From the NCBI GenBank assembly GCA_021396245.1, contig WNYE01000114.1, positions 1 to 64,000 of the forward strand: 64,000 nt of DNA, given 5' to 3'. Origin of the DNA: Sporothrix humicola (taxonomy: Eukaryota > Ascomycota > Sordariomycetes > Ophiostomatales > Ophiostomataceae). The notes beneath the pieces are model-generated. The model searched no databases and was not told the DNA's origin. It saw only the letters and a program-made list of their open reading frames with translations. Shown one piece after another: positions 21,246-32,317 of this stretch (position 1 is the first letter of the stretch; every line of letters begins with the position of its first letter). The translations under genes were made by a program, and so were the position numbers.

Positions 21246-21751
21246 AGCAGAAAACGCAATTCTTTCTCGGAGCTTTTCAGAGACGGACGGCCATTGCGTT
21301 GATTTGAAACAGTCGAGCAATCTGGCGTCTCTTGTATCAAAAAGAACGGAGGACAAAAACGGGGTCTGCAATATTTCATAGCATCATTGTGACGGAGTCA
21401 AAACGTACTCCGCACAAGCTCAATTGAAAGGCCTCGAGCTTTCTGCAAGTAAATTGTGCATCAATCCGTGACTAGAAACATCAAAACCATGCGATCCGTA
21501 AAAACAAGAAAATGTCAAGAGTCTGCACACAACCAATTGAGCTTCAGTTTAAGCTCATAATCATTGATGGAGCTGTCTAGCGACAGCTATTAAGGTACAA
21601 AGTACAATGTAAAAATAAATATAGATCCAAGATCGATGCTCCGAAAACGCCATTGCCAAAAATAGACCGCCCCGTTATGCAAGTAGCCGAGTTTCCTTTT
21701 CTTCCTTTCTACATTTCCTATTTCTTGTCTCCTCCCCGGCGATGAGGCCTA
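21246..21751. other. Convergent 3' spacer
   Basis: An AT-rich spacer between the 3' ends of the cyclophilin and Rpc34 genes. No gene is seen. Confidence 0.5.
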
Positions 21752-23023
21752 CTAATCCTCGTCAAAGTCGTCTTCTTCGAGGACAGTGACAGCCGCTGGC
21801 TCAACAGCCTCTTCCAGGCCGAGCCACCGGTTGAAGTAGACGCAGTTGGCCGGGCTAACAGGTCCACCGTCCTCACACAAATCAAATACGGGGCACAGCC
21901 CGCAAGGTGACTCCGTCAGGCCGTTGTTGAGCGGTGGAGGTGCGCCCTTGGGTGTGGTCCGTGGCTCGCCCGGCTTATCGGGAGCATTGCTGGCCGACTC
22001 GTCTAACCGCGAGGCATTCAGCGCACGGTAGCCCGTCTCGTGTGATCCAGGAAGACGCACCGGCTCCAACAGGCCATCGTACACCAAGAGGTCCACCAGC
22101 TGCTGGATATCTGCCTCGCCGAGCGTTGTGTTCATAGCCACGCCTGACTGCTCAATCAGCTCAGCAATGCGGCGCACAGTTGGGTACTCGGTATAGCCCG
22201 CGGGCATGGGCAGCAAGATCTGGCGGCGTGTTGTGTGAGAGCGGTGTTTGTTGGGGTGGCTGCCGTTTGCCGTGCCATCCTTTTTGTCGTCTGTCGACAG
22301 AGCATCGGCTGTGCGTTTGCGGCCGCGTGTGGCACCTCCGGCTGCTGCTGATGCGTCACCACGAACAACGCCCTTCTTGGGCTGTTTTGTTGCAGCGCTC
22401 GCCGCCGGGGCCGTCTTGACTCGGCTCAGATATGTGCTGCGGTTGCGGATCGCATCAAACACCAGCTCCTGCAGCGACTCGATAAAATCGCCGTCCAGAA
22501 CGCCGTCCGAGTACCACGGCCCGCCCGTCGCTCGGTCCGAGGGCCGCAGCGTCGCCTTGATGTACATCTTCTTGCCAATGTTCTCCACGCTCTTCATGTC
22601 CCGAATGTAGCCGCGCGCCTCCAAATGCTTGATGCACTGCTTCAAGACCGACTCGTGCATGTTGAGCCGGTGCTTGAGGCTGCGCGCCCAGATACCGTCG
22701 GCGCCCGCATCGTCGATCAGCTCGTACACCATGATCTGGTCCTGGTTGAGCGTGCGGTACTTGGCCGCATCCTCGACGGGGCGATACCGCCAACAAAGCC
22801 CGATCCTGCCGTCGTTCATGGTCTTGAACAGGAAATCCGAGCACAGGCCCTGCACGGCCTTCATAAGCATGTCCAGGTTGCCATCGGGGATGATGTCAAA
22901 GTCAATCAGGTCCTGCTGGCTCCACAGACGGCCCTCGCCGCCGTTGTCGACAGCCGCCTGGTAGAGTGCATCTTTGAGGAGCTCGATCTTCGAGGGGTCT
23001 TCGCTGGGGGCGCGTGAAGACAT
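21752..23023 (-). CDS. RPC34: RNA polymerase III subunit Rpc34/Rpc6
   Basis: Subunit of the Pol III initiation subcomplex (Rpc82-Rpc34-Rpc31) that contacts TFIIIB and helps open promoters of tRNA and 5S genes in the nucleus. It is a single exon of 423 residues from the ATG at 23023; the open frame continues upstream but has no ATG there. Tandem winged-helix domains occupy roughly residues 10-205 (LNQDQIMVYELIDDAGADGIW, LNMHESVLKQCIKHLEARGYI, IGKKMYIKATLRPSDRATGGPWY). A disordered Ala/Lys/Arg-rich insertion lies at about 205-275, and a third winged helix follows. The C-terminus has four cysteines (CGLCPVFDLC and NCVYF) matching the iron-sulfur motif reported for human RPC6. It ends in a short acidic tail. 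Confidence 0.92.
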   Translation of the reverse strand: MSSRAPSEDPSKIELLKDALYQAAVDNGGEGRLWSQQDLIDFDIIPDGNLDMLMKAVQGLCSDFLFKTMNDGRIGLCWRYRPVEDAAKYRTLNQDQIMVYELIDDAGADGIWARSLKHRLNMHESVLKQCIKHLEARGYIRDMKSVENIGKKMYIKATLRPSDRATGGPWYSDGVLDGDFIESLQELVFDAIRNRSTYLSRVKTAPAASAATKQPKKGVVRGDASAAAGGATRGRKRTADALSTDDKKDGTANGSHPNKHRSHTTRRQILLPMPAGYTEYPTVRRIAELIEQSGVAMNTTLGEADIQQLVDLLVYDGLLEPVRLPGSHETGYRALNASRLDESASNAPDKPGEPRTTPKGAPPPLNNGLTESPCGLCPVFDLCEDGGPVSPANCVYFNRWLGLEEAVEPAAVTVLEEDDFDED

Positions 23024-23683
23024 GATGGAGGTGGTGGGAGGAAATGTGAGAAGAGAAATAAAAGAGAGGGAGGTCTGTCGTCGGTGATCGGTCGTCGAGA
23101 TTGTGATCGAAGAATGGTCCAACCGGAGTCGAGTCAAATCGAGGAGTTGAGGTTGGCCTCAATTGCCAAAAGGCGGGAGATGGTGTGACTCGTATGAGAG
23201 GGTTTGTCGAGCACAAGACTATGAATGCATTTCGCTATGTGTTGAATAATAGATAATAAAAGGGATCGCTTCGTAAAATGAACACTGTTCGTCTGTCGTC
23301 AGGTTTGGCCGTGTTTAACGATTGAGGTTGGGTTGGCCACGACTTTTTTTGCTGGATGGAGTCAAGCTAAATTGTTTTTCTGCCGCCTCCGCCGCCAAAA
23401 GACAGAAAAGGCAGAAAAGGCAGGGACGACGGGCACACCCCGCAATGACTCTACGCCGGCGCTGGTTGGTGGTGGCAGGCGCAGCCAGTGTAATTGGAGT
23501 GGTCACCGCCTTCCCGATTGGGCAAATAGCGCGCGGGATAGCCGACTAATACCCAGGCCCCGAGAGGGCGCCCGCCTCAGCACCTGCAGATTGAATGAAA
23601 AAGTCTACTTTCTGGAGAGGAAGGCGAAACCCCGACGACACTTCCTAATTCCTTCCTATCTGGAAAATCCAAAACAGACAGAA
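23024..23683. promoter_or_regulatory. Divergent promoter, RPC34 / URA4
   Basis: A 660-bp spacer between two gene starts. No gene or clear regulatory site is recognised. Confidence 0.4.
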
Positions 23684-25334
23684 ATGCTCAGGGGCACCGT
23701 CCGACTTCAATCGGCATTTTCACGACCAATTCGACCATTTTCAGTCTCACCCTTCCGCCCACGCACATTCCGCAACATGCATCTCCAGACGGTTCAGCGC
23801 ATCGAGCTGCCGCCCTCGGCGGACATGCACGTCCACATGCGCCAGGGCGACCTGATGAAGCTCGTGGCCCCGACCGTTGTCCAGGGCGGTGTTGACACTG
23901 CTTTTGTGTGAGTTTATGTTGTCCTATGAGAATTGGCATTTTTTGGAGGGCAATTGGCTTGCTAACATGCAGACAGGATGCCGAACCTGGTATGTTACGT
24001 CGATGCGGGGTGTCGTGATAAAGGGTCCTTGCGAGGGCCATGGCACATTGTGATAAAATGCTAACAATTCAGGTACCCCCATTGACGACTGTTGAGCGGG
24101 TAAGTAGTCCAATGTGATGATTAGGATTTCAACAAATATATGGTAACAATTGCTAACATGCCCAGGTTCTTGAGTACAAGGCAGAGCTTGAGGCCACGGC
24201 CCCAGGTGTCAACTTTCTGATGTCTCTTTTCGTAAGCATCACACTTTGATATTTGTTTAGCATTTTCATTCTAATCATCTTCTAACATGTCAGCTTCACT
24301 CGACCATCACTCCGGAGGTCATTGCCAAGGCCAAGGCTGCTGGCATCACCGGTGTCAAGCTGTACCCTCAGGGTGGGTTATTTCTTTTCTTTTGTTTTGT
24401 TTTTCCTGCTCGGACCTTCTTTACAAAACAAAATGCTGACAATTCAGGCGTTACCACCAACTCCGATGCCGGTGTTGCTGACCTGAAGGCCTTCTACGAC
24501 ACCTTTGCCGCCATGGAGCAGCACGACATGGGTAAGCCTTCTCCCAATCACTTGATTTTAACTAGAACGTATGTCTGAATATTTAGTCCTCAACATCCAC
24601 GGCGAGGTCCTCGAGTCTCTTGCTCCTCCCGGCACTACTCTTGAGGAGGCCTTCCTACCTACCCTTAAGTCTCTTCACGAGCGCTTCCCCAAGCTGCGCA
24701 TCATTGTATGTCCCATTTACATGCCCACATAATTTTGTGCCATCCCTAACACCACAAGCTTGAGCACTGCTCTACTGCCGCCGCTATTGAGGCTGTCAAG
24801 GCTTGCGGTCCGACCGTCGCCGCCACCATTACCGCTCACCATCTGTACCTGACCGAGACCGATGCCTGCTGCAACCCCTTTGCCTTCTGCAAGCCCATCC
24901 CCAAGAAGGCCACCGACCGTGACGTGCTGATCCGCACCGTCGCCGAGGGCAACCCCAAGTTCTTTTTCGGCAGCGACTCTGCTCCCCATCTGCTGCACAC
25001 CAAGACCGACGCCGAGCCGGGCAAGGCCCCTGCTGGTGTGTTTACGCAGCCGTTTGCCACGCAGCTCGTGCTCCTTGGTCTGCAGGACGGCATTGCCCGC
25101 GGCGAGATTGCCGAGGATGCCATCTCGGAAGAGATCCTAGCCAACTTCTTAAGCCACTACGGCCGCGCCTTTTACAAGCTGCCGCCCGTCTCCGAGACGT
25201 CAACCAAGAAGATTGTCCTGACCCGCGACGGCGCCAAGATCCCCCAGAGCGCACGCAGCGCCGACGGCAGCGTCGAGGTCGGCAACTCGCGTGCCGGCGA
25301 CGAGGTCTTTACTCTCAAGTGGGAGGAGAAGTAA
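23684..25334 (+). CDS. URA4: Dihydroorotase
   Basis: Cyclises carbamoyl-aspartate to dihydroorotate in de novo pyrimidine synthesis. I reconstruct eight exons: 23684-23907, 23977-23989, 24073-24099, 24166-24231, 24294-24372, 24448-24531, 24587-24705 and 24759-25334. Exon 2 is only 13 bp, and all introns have GT-AG ends with CTAAC or CTGAC-like branch sites. The joined frame is open (395 residues). Zinc and substrate residues are present: DMHVHMRQGD, the carboxylated Lys in GVKLYPQG, NIHGE, EHCSTAAA, TAHHLYLT and GSDSAPH. An in-frame ATG at 23777 gives 364 residues, the same length as yeast Ura4. The extra 31 residues from 23684 are Arg-rich without acidic residues and look like a mitochondrial leader. 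It is a class I-type fungal enzyme, single-function rather than part of a CAD fusion. Confidence 0.93.
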
Positions 25335-25955
25335 ATGGTGTATGTAGGTACGTATGTAGCATAGATAGGATAGACAGGCGTTGTGTTGTGAGATTAAAAC
25401 TGTAGAAAACGTCAGGTTTGGATACATCAGATTTTAGATAGCATTTTGAGAAACAAAATAAAAACAAGCTGCTCCATGAGCTAAAGAGTACTTTTTATTT
25501 CATTAATTTGCGATCACGCATTTTTTTACTGATATTTTTGTCGCCTTCTTCAATGCGTTTTAATACGAGAAAAAAAAAAAGAACAGGAAAAAAGTGATTT
25601 AAAAAAACAACGGCAAGCTGAAAGTAAATTCAAACAAATTCAAAAATCAACAACTTCAATTGAATATAAAACAGGGACGTCAAAACTACTCTTGCACTTT
25701 AAACGGGACATTCTTAATGTATTAACTGTATGTACTCTTGCATATGCTATTAAGTCTATGTTGTAACATGCCACGCTGACCCATGCAGTGGATAGAGAAA
25801 ACCAAAGAAATCAAAGAACGGAGTAAAACAAAAGAAAATGAAAAGCAAAGTAAGACAAAACAATCTAGTCCAACTGGGATATCACTCTCGGTCACCATGC
25901 CGCAACGTTCACTGATCACCTGCACCTTTTCTTTTCACCAATTTCGAGCACTCAT
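25335..25955. other. Convergent 3' spacer
   Basis: An AT-rich, A-run-containing spacer between the URA4 and MFS 3' ends. No gene is seen. Confidence 0.5.
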
Positions 25956-27794
25956 CTACGCCTTGACGCCGGTCTCACCGTCGGCGTTGACCTGCTTCTC
26001 CTGCTTGGCCTGCTTCTCCTGTTCCTCGCGCTCGCGCAGAGCATCGAGGCCCGTCTTGTGGTCGACGTGCTCGGTACTTAGTGTGGTCTGGGTAATAAAC
26101 AGAGAAGACACTAAACCGGCACCGGCGAGGGCCGCAAAGACAATATACATTGTGCGGATGGCGACCCAGTAGGCCGTGCGAGCAATTTGCAGATCGTCGC
26201 CAGACAGGACCTTGCCGACAATGTCGACACTGGACGCGGCGTTGCTGCCTGAGAGCATGTCGGCGACCTTGGGGCCGAGCTGGCCGACAAGCGTGGCGTG
26301 CTGCTCCTGCATCTTGTTCTGGAAGATGACGCCGCCGATGACGACCGACATGGTGGTGGACATTTGGCGGATGAAGCCAAAGGTGGCCGTGGCCGAGGCA
26401 ACATCGCCAGGGGCAACGGTCGTGTGCAGCGAAATCAGAATGCCCTGGAAGTTTGGGCCGACACCGAGCGAGGCGACGATCTGGTACATGATAATCTTGG
26501 CCCAGTTGGCGTGGTCGCCGAGGTTGGTCATGAGACCGAAGCCGGCTGTCAGAAGCACAAAACCGGCAATGATAAAGGGGCGGTACTGGCCCGTGTTCTT
26601 GATGGCAATGCCGGTGACGGCGCTGGTAATGGACAGACCAATCGAGAAGGGTAGGACATAAACACCCGACAGCAGAGGCGTGGCGCCGAGAACGGCCTGG
26701 AAGTAGAGCGGGAGATAGTAGCTGCCAGAGACAAAGACGACACCGTGGAAGAAGCAGCAAACAAACGAGGCAATGGCAACGCGCGAGCGGAAGAGGCGCA
26801 GGGGAATGATGGGATAGCGGGCGACTTTGGCCTCGATGAACGCAAAGACGCCGAGGACAAGAGCACCGATGATAATCATGGAAATGACAGCAGCCGACTT
26901 CCAGGGGTACATGACATCGCCGAAGGTGAGGCCGAGGAGCAAGAGCAGGGTGCCGGTAATAACAGCGAGACTGCCGTACCAGTCGACAGCGGCCAAGCCG
27001 GCGCGAAGAGGCGTTCTGGGGTTGTGCAGCTTGAGGACAAAAATCAAGAGAATGAAGCCGGCGCCCGAGATGGGAAGGTTGATGTAGAAGCACCAACGCC
27101 ACGAGACGTGCTGCGTGAAAGCACCGCCGACAACGGGACCAACACCACCGGCCACAGCCCACACAAGGCCCGTGAAACCATAGTACTGTCCACGCTTGCG
27201 CTGAGAAAACAAGTCGCCAATGCACACGTTGACCAGAATAATAATGCCACCACTGCCAATGCCCTGGATCGCACGAGCAACAATCAGCATGGACATGTTC
27301 TTGCTGACGGCGCACAACAGCGAGCCGACCCAGAAAATGGCGACGGCGCCTAGAAGCACAGGTTTGCGGCCAAAGATATCGGAGATTTTGCCCCAAGAGG
27401 GAGCAGTTGCAGCGTTCGAGAGAAGGTAAGCAGAACCGATCCAAGTGTAGCCAATAGTGCTTTTAAAGTCGGCAGAAATGGTCGGGACGGCGACAGTGAT
27501 GACAGTGACATCGAGAGCAGAGAGGAAGAGCGTGGAGCAGAGGGAGATCATAATGAGGACAGTCTGGAGCGTGGACCGGCCGTCTTCGTAGAGCGGTTCT
27601 TCGGAGGCAGGAGCGGCGTCGGCAGCTCCCGATTCCGTCATGGCAGGACCCGCAGCGGCGGTATCGCCAACGACCTTTTCATTGTTCGGTGCAGCCAGCA
27701 CGCCCTCGGCCGGGCTGTCGGACAGGCTGCCATTGTTCGGGGTTGACTGATCGATTTCCTTGTCGCCCAAGTGGGCTCCGTCTAGGACGGTCAT
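25956..27794 (-). CDS. MFS multidrug exporter, DHA2 family (14 TM)
   Basis: A single-exon 612-residue proton antiporter expected in the plasma membrane. A long acidic/Ala-rich cytosolic N-terminus of about 75 residues precedes TM1 (TVLIMISLCSTLFLSALDVTVITVAVPTI, with the DHA family LDxTIV-like signature as LDVTVITVAVP). Motif A is GKISDIFGRKPVLL. Motif C, the antiporter signature of drug exporters, is WAVAGGVGPVVGGAF in TM5. The C-terminal tail is charged (EREEQEKQAKQEKQ). It resembles fungal azole/aflatoxin-type efflux pumps, but the substrate cannot be read from sequence. The start at 27794 is an ATG with no upstream in-frame alternative of note. Its neighbours are housekeeping genes, so there is no cluster context. 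Confidence 0.88.
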   Translation of the reverse strand: MTVLDGAHLGDKEIDQSTPNNGSLSDSPAEGVLAAPNNEKVVGDTAAAGPAMTESGAADAAPASEEPLYEDGRSTLQTVLIMISLCSTLFLSALDVTVITVAVPTISADFKSTIGYTWIGSAYLLSNAATAPSWGKISDIFGRKPVLLGAVAIFWVGSLLCAVSKNMSMLIVARAIQGIGSGGIIILVNVCIGDLFSQRKRGQYYGFTGLVWAVAGGVGPVVGGAFTQHVSWRWCFYINLPISGAGFILLIFVLKLHNPRTPLRAGLAAVDWYGSLAVITGTLLLLLGLTFGDVMYPWKSAAVISMIIIGALVLGVFAFIEAKVARYPIIPLRLFRSRVAIASFVCCFFHGVVFVSGSYYLPLYFQAVLGATPLLSGVYVLPFSIGLSITSAVTGIAIKNTGQYRPFIIAGFVLLTAGFGLMTNLGDHANWAKIIMYQIVASLGVGPNFQGILISLHTTVAPGDVASATATFGFIRQMSTTMSVVIGGVIFQNKMQEQHATLVGQLGPKVADMLSGSNAASSVDIVGKVLSGDDLQIARTAYWVAIRTMYIVFAALAGAGLVSSLFITQTTLSTEHVDHKTGLDALREREEQEKQAKQEKQVNADGETGVKA

Positions 27795-30700
27795 CTTGAT
27801 GTGTGTTGTGTTATGTTGAGATCAAGTGTGTTGTCGTCGGCGCTGATGTTGATGTTCCAAATACGGAAGGGACGTCTTGACTAATGAAGACGAAATAGGA
27901 AGGAAAGCAGGATGTGAATTGGGATTGTGAATCAATATATATTATTCGAGGAAAGTTAAAATAGCAGGCCAAGACACAAAAAACCGAGAACAAACCGAAC
28001 AAGGCAAGAAAATAGCACGAAAAAAAAAAAAAAAAAAGTACGAGAAAAGACGAAAGGAAGAGAAAGAAAACGAAACAGAAAACGGCCGGTGGGTGACGAG
28101 ACGGCGTGTTAAAATGCTGATCCGAGTCGGTAGAACAATTGCGACACCTGCGCTCGAGCGAGCGTGAACGGTGGTCAGCGCGAGGAAATGCATAGGCTCC
28201 ATATTTACTTCCTTAATTTGTGTCTCCTTATTTACGGGGTAGTTTGGTACTGTTTCCCCTTGCTGCCTGTGACTTTCCCCTCACAAGAAGACGTTAAGAT
28301 TTTTTTACGTGTGTTTTCAATTGGACCGGCAAACGGCGAGGAAAACAGACCACGCTTGTTTGGTATTGGCTTCCGTGGACGAGAGTGCACCGTTTTCTGG
28401 GTTTCCTGCAGGGACTTGGTAGAAGCGGAGAAGACGGACGAAGAGTGAATTGAGTTAATTGACGAGAATCAAAAGCTCCGAAAACCACGAATAAGACGAA
28501 AAAGACGAAAAGGCGTGATTGATGTAAGTGTAAAACGTGCACGAAAAAGGAAATCATTCCACACAACCAACTCGCTCATACTACCCACCTGTTTGGTTTT
28601 AGTTCCGTCTCCGTTCCAGTCCATCCCGCACGCCGTGGCGGCTGTCAGATCCGTTCCCGCTCCAATATCCAATATCGGTGCTCTTTGACTGCAATTGTTA
28701 GGAGGAGCTCTGGTTTTCCATATAACACGTCCGTCCCCGACCCTTTGTTTTTGCTTTGAGTTGTCCCTTGGCCGAGACGGAGCCTCCATTCTTCTGGGAA
28801 AAGTCGTATGTCTTTCTCGCCATCTTGGTGGTCCTGCTCGTTTTTAGTCGCATTCTGATTTTATTATAAAACACAAAGTGCCGTTCTTTTGACGAGAATC
28901 GGCCGAGGAACTCGCGAGGCTGACGACGACAGGTGAGGGTGAAAGGGTAAGAGTCAAAGAGAGCGTATGACGTTGAAGATGGGGAGATCGAGAGAACCAG
29001 AAAAGAAGATGATGGCCATAGACGCATCTCGGAGAATACACGAGATGAACCTCTTTCTGCAGAAACCTCATTTTTTCTTTCACCCCTTTTACTCATCCTA
29101 TTTTCAAACTATTCATTGAACTTCTTCTTCAATTTGTCCTCTTTCAACTCAATTCGAGATGAAAGTCTGGAATGCGAAATGAAGATGAGGCTTACATGCA
29201 GAGATGCAAAACACGGTCGCGGTGCTCGTCGGAGCCAAAAATGCGCTGAAAAACGCCGATGCAACGCCAGCTCATCTGGGGTCTGTTCGAATCGGGGTTC
29301 TAGGCCGCCTTGTCACATAATGTTGCCATTTCAGGGTCAGGTCAATCTTGCCCATCGGCAGTTTGTTGACTTGCTCTACTACTCTCACACATAATTTATC
29401 CGTCCATTTTATTCCCTTTTTTTTCTTTAAATTCTAGACATCCCTTACGACACTCGCTTACCCTCACACGCTTTCTTTTCTCGTTCTTCTGCTTTTGTTT
29501 TGTCTGTTCTTTCAAGTTCTCGGCAGAACGTGCTTGGCAACTGCGCCTACAACCTCTCACAACATCTTCCGACCACTTATTCCCTCCTGTCCCTCTTCCG
29601 CTGTCGGACCAGCGTCACGACATGTGCCGACAACGGCAATTTTCCAAACAAAAACGGCTCCAAACAAGGACAAACATAACGACAGAATAGGAAATATTGC
29701 CGTCAAACTCGAGCATTGAACTTACAACTACAAAACGGTCGGTTGTCGACATAGACCTACAGCGGCCAAATCTAGAGCTGCACCCCACAACACTAGAGTT
29801 TCCCCATTTCTTGCAACGGCGCCGGTCTTCGGTGGCTTTCGGTGGCTGCCGTAACTCTATTCACTTTCTTTTGCGACAGATAGGACCCAACCGTCTGGTT
29901 CATCTTTATCTCTGTCTTGACTTTTCTACGGCTGGCAAGATACGATTAGATATGCAGCGGTTTTTCTCTTCTCTTTCTCTTTCTAGAAACATCTTATCGA
30001 TAATGTCCGAAGACACGATAAAGTATGTCAAGAGAAACAGATCACGTTGTAAATGTCAGACAGGGCGAAACCACGTGGAATATGAATCAAAGTAAGGCCG
30101 ACAGAGGAAAGGATGTGATAGGGCCGAGCCCAGTGATCAGGAATCACGGCACACTACCGGAAGCGGCGGAACTCGAAGGCCGTGTTAGTTGTAAATGTCA
30201 ATGGCGAAATGGTGTGGATGCCGTATGTCGTGAATGTGTGCTTTTTGGGCCCTTTTCTAGCTGCCTTCGGATGAAGACGATTCCGGGCGGCGAAGATGGT
30301 GTCGGGAGCCAGCTGACGGGCACGAGGACAATGTTAACGCGTCAACACATCGTCGGGCGCACAATCGTAAGGAAACAAAAGATGGAGAATAAAGAAGAAA
30401 AATAAGACGGTTGGCCCGATTGATTTCCCCGGCTAACCCCGTCTTAGGGTGTTCTTTGTGTTGGACATTGAGGTGGGTAGATGAAAATATGAAGCGAATA
30501 TTTGATAGTCGACCAAACAGAACGACAAACATTTAGTTTTCCTAAAAAAGAAAAGAAAAAAAGAAAGGCGAGAGAAACAAATAAAATACGATAAAATAAA
30601 ACGAAAAAAAGAACCTGAGAACGCGGAAAATTATGTGCCAAAACTGATCAAATGGCGGTGATGCTACAACATCGAAAACAACCAAAACCTTACGATGCTG

Positions 30701-31154
30701 CCGTATATTTGATTTCACCGACTTTTGGGCTTTTGAAGTCTCTTTCTCTTTTTCTGTTTCTGTTTTCAGTCATGCAGATGCATCGTCGCATTCGTCGTAC
30801 ACTCGCATGCACTTGCCTGCACTGTAATTACTCGCACCTTCCTGCAAGCACTTTGGTAGTGTCGCAATTGCCTTCTGGAGCACTCAATCCCAACGGTATT
30901 CAATGACGACAATGAGCCAATGAGCATCGAGGGTGATGGCGGGAAGGTGCGAGGGACGAACGTGGGAAGACCCACTTTATTTTTTCAGACGTGGATTTCA
31001 AAGGAAATTGGTGAGAAGAGTTGAGAGTCGAATAGCGAAAATCTGAGTATTAGGAAGGCGCAGCCTTTTTTCTCCTGGTCTGGTTATGTCTCGCCGTCCA
31101 ACCGAATCCAGGGAAAGAGACAGATGGACCCACTCTTCCACCAAACTACCCCTG

Positions 31155-31190
<36 letters not shown>

Positions 31191-32317
31191 GCGTAGCGTG
31201 CCAGGCTTTGTTGGCTCCAGGCACTTACTTCCATGCTGGCTAGCACTTGCCCTGCAATGATCTCCCCTAAATCACCGGCTGTAAAGACGACCCGGCACGG
31301 GCAATCTCGACTTGATTCTCGACTCTGTTCCTCGAGTTGGCTCTTCATGTAATCCTGTTTTGCTCTTACTCGGGCTGTTATGATCTCCCGTGCGTCCATG
31401 TCAATTTACCCTTTATCAATGGCCATGTCGTCGACGTAATTGTTTTGGCAGTTGTTCGTCGTTCTTTCCTCTTGTCCTCCTTTGCTCCTTCCTCTCACTG
31501 AACCTCACTGGAGCACTCACCGTCGCGACTGCCTGTAGCACTGCGATCGACGAAAGTGGGGCCTTCCCTTTTTCTTTCTGCCATTGTTCACCGTCTTTCA
31601 CCATCTTTTCGCTCTATCTCAATCGCCCCGGCTTCCTCTTTCATTTTAACCTCCTTTTTCACCCCCCTCCCCTTTGCGCTGCCTATGCCCTTCTTTTTCT
31701 AACGCGTCTCCACCGTTGCCCTCCTCTCCCCCTATCTCTCCTTTCTGGGGACGCTCTTTTTGTTCCTTGTTTTTCGTTATCGTTTTCCTTCCTTTTCTCC
31801 CCTTTCCCGTCTCTTTTCTTCTCCTCAACCTTTCCTCGTCTCACGAGCACCAGATCGTGGAACTTTGCAGTCTGCAGCCCTCGCTTTTCCCCAGGCTCCC
31901 CGCAAGTTCATTCTGGCTGCAATCCTCGACCAGCCCCTACCAGAATCCTCACTGTACGTTGCCCTACAGAGTCCACCAAAATATGCACCAAAAAGACGAA
32001 ACAGCTGCTCTTCCCTGCATGCGGTGCTCGAGCTTTTTGCTCGCATGCCCATGTTGCACGGCTCTTTTGTGCAGTGCTTTCTTCAATGCCTCGAGCTTTG
32101 TCATCCTGCAGATGCGGCGTTGAAGATTCTTCAGTTCTTGTTTTCTTCTTTGCTGCATCGACCGTCTTAGGGCGTTCCTTCCCAAATTGCATACTGACGA
32201 TGCTTCCTTTCTAGACCCCCAAATATCTTCAACTCCCTCCCACCTCGACTTCTCACCCGACCTCGGCGGCCAATGCATCCCCAATAGCCTCTACGCTTAC
32301 CACCACCCACTGCCACC
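27795..32317. other. 4.5-kb gene-poor stretch upstream of HMG-CoA reductase
   Basis: No gene is confidently supported. Features are an A18 run near 28021-28038, T33 at 31157-31189, and a large pyrimidine-rich block (31440-31860). A plausible 5' UTR intron end (CTGAC...CTTTCTAG) lies near 32190-32214. The pyrimidine block and splice signal suggest a long, spliced leader for the HMG-CoA reductase mRNA. Confidence 0.4.
31190..31399 (-). other. Short open frame ending at a poly(A) run
   Basis: From an ATG at 31399 about 70 codons of ordinary amino-acid composition (MDAREIITARVRAKQDYMK...) run into a 33-A tract on this strand. An internal GTAAGT lies after ...LASME. I do not recognise the protein. 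It could be a fragment of a retroposed transcript, a small exon, or chance. Confidence 0.2.

Noticed and set aside
23024..23137. 38-residue N-terminal extension of Rpc34
   Set aside because: The upstream start codon is TTG, not ATG; the ATG at 23023 fits the family N-terminus.
29285..29293. GTTCGAATC resembling a tRNA B box
   Set aside because: No A box, cloverleaf or terminator T-run is found at suitable spacing.
31390..32214. 274-codon plus-strand frame
   Set aside because: It lies in a pyrimidine-rich promoter/leader block and reads as Ser/Phe/Leu/Pro repeats, as any T/C tract does.
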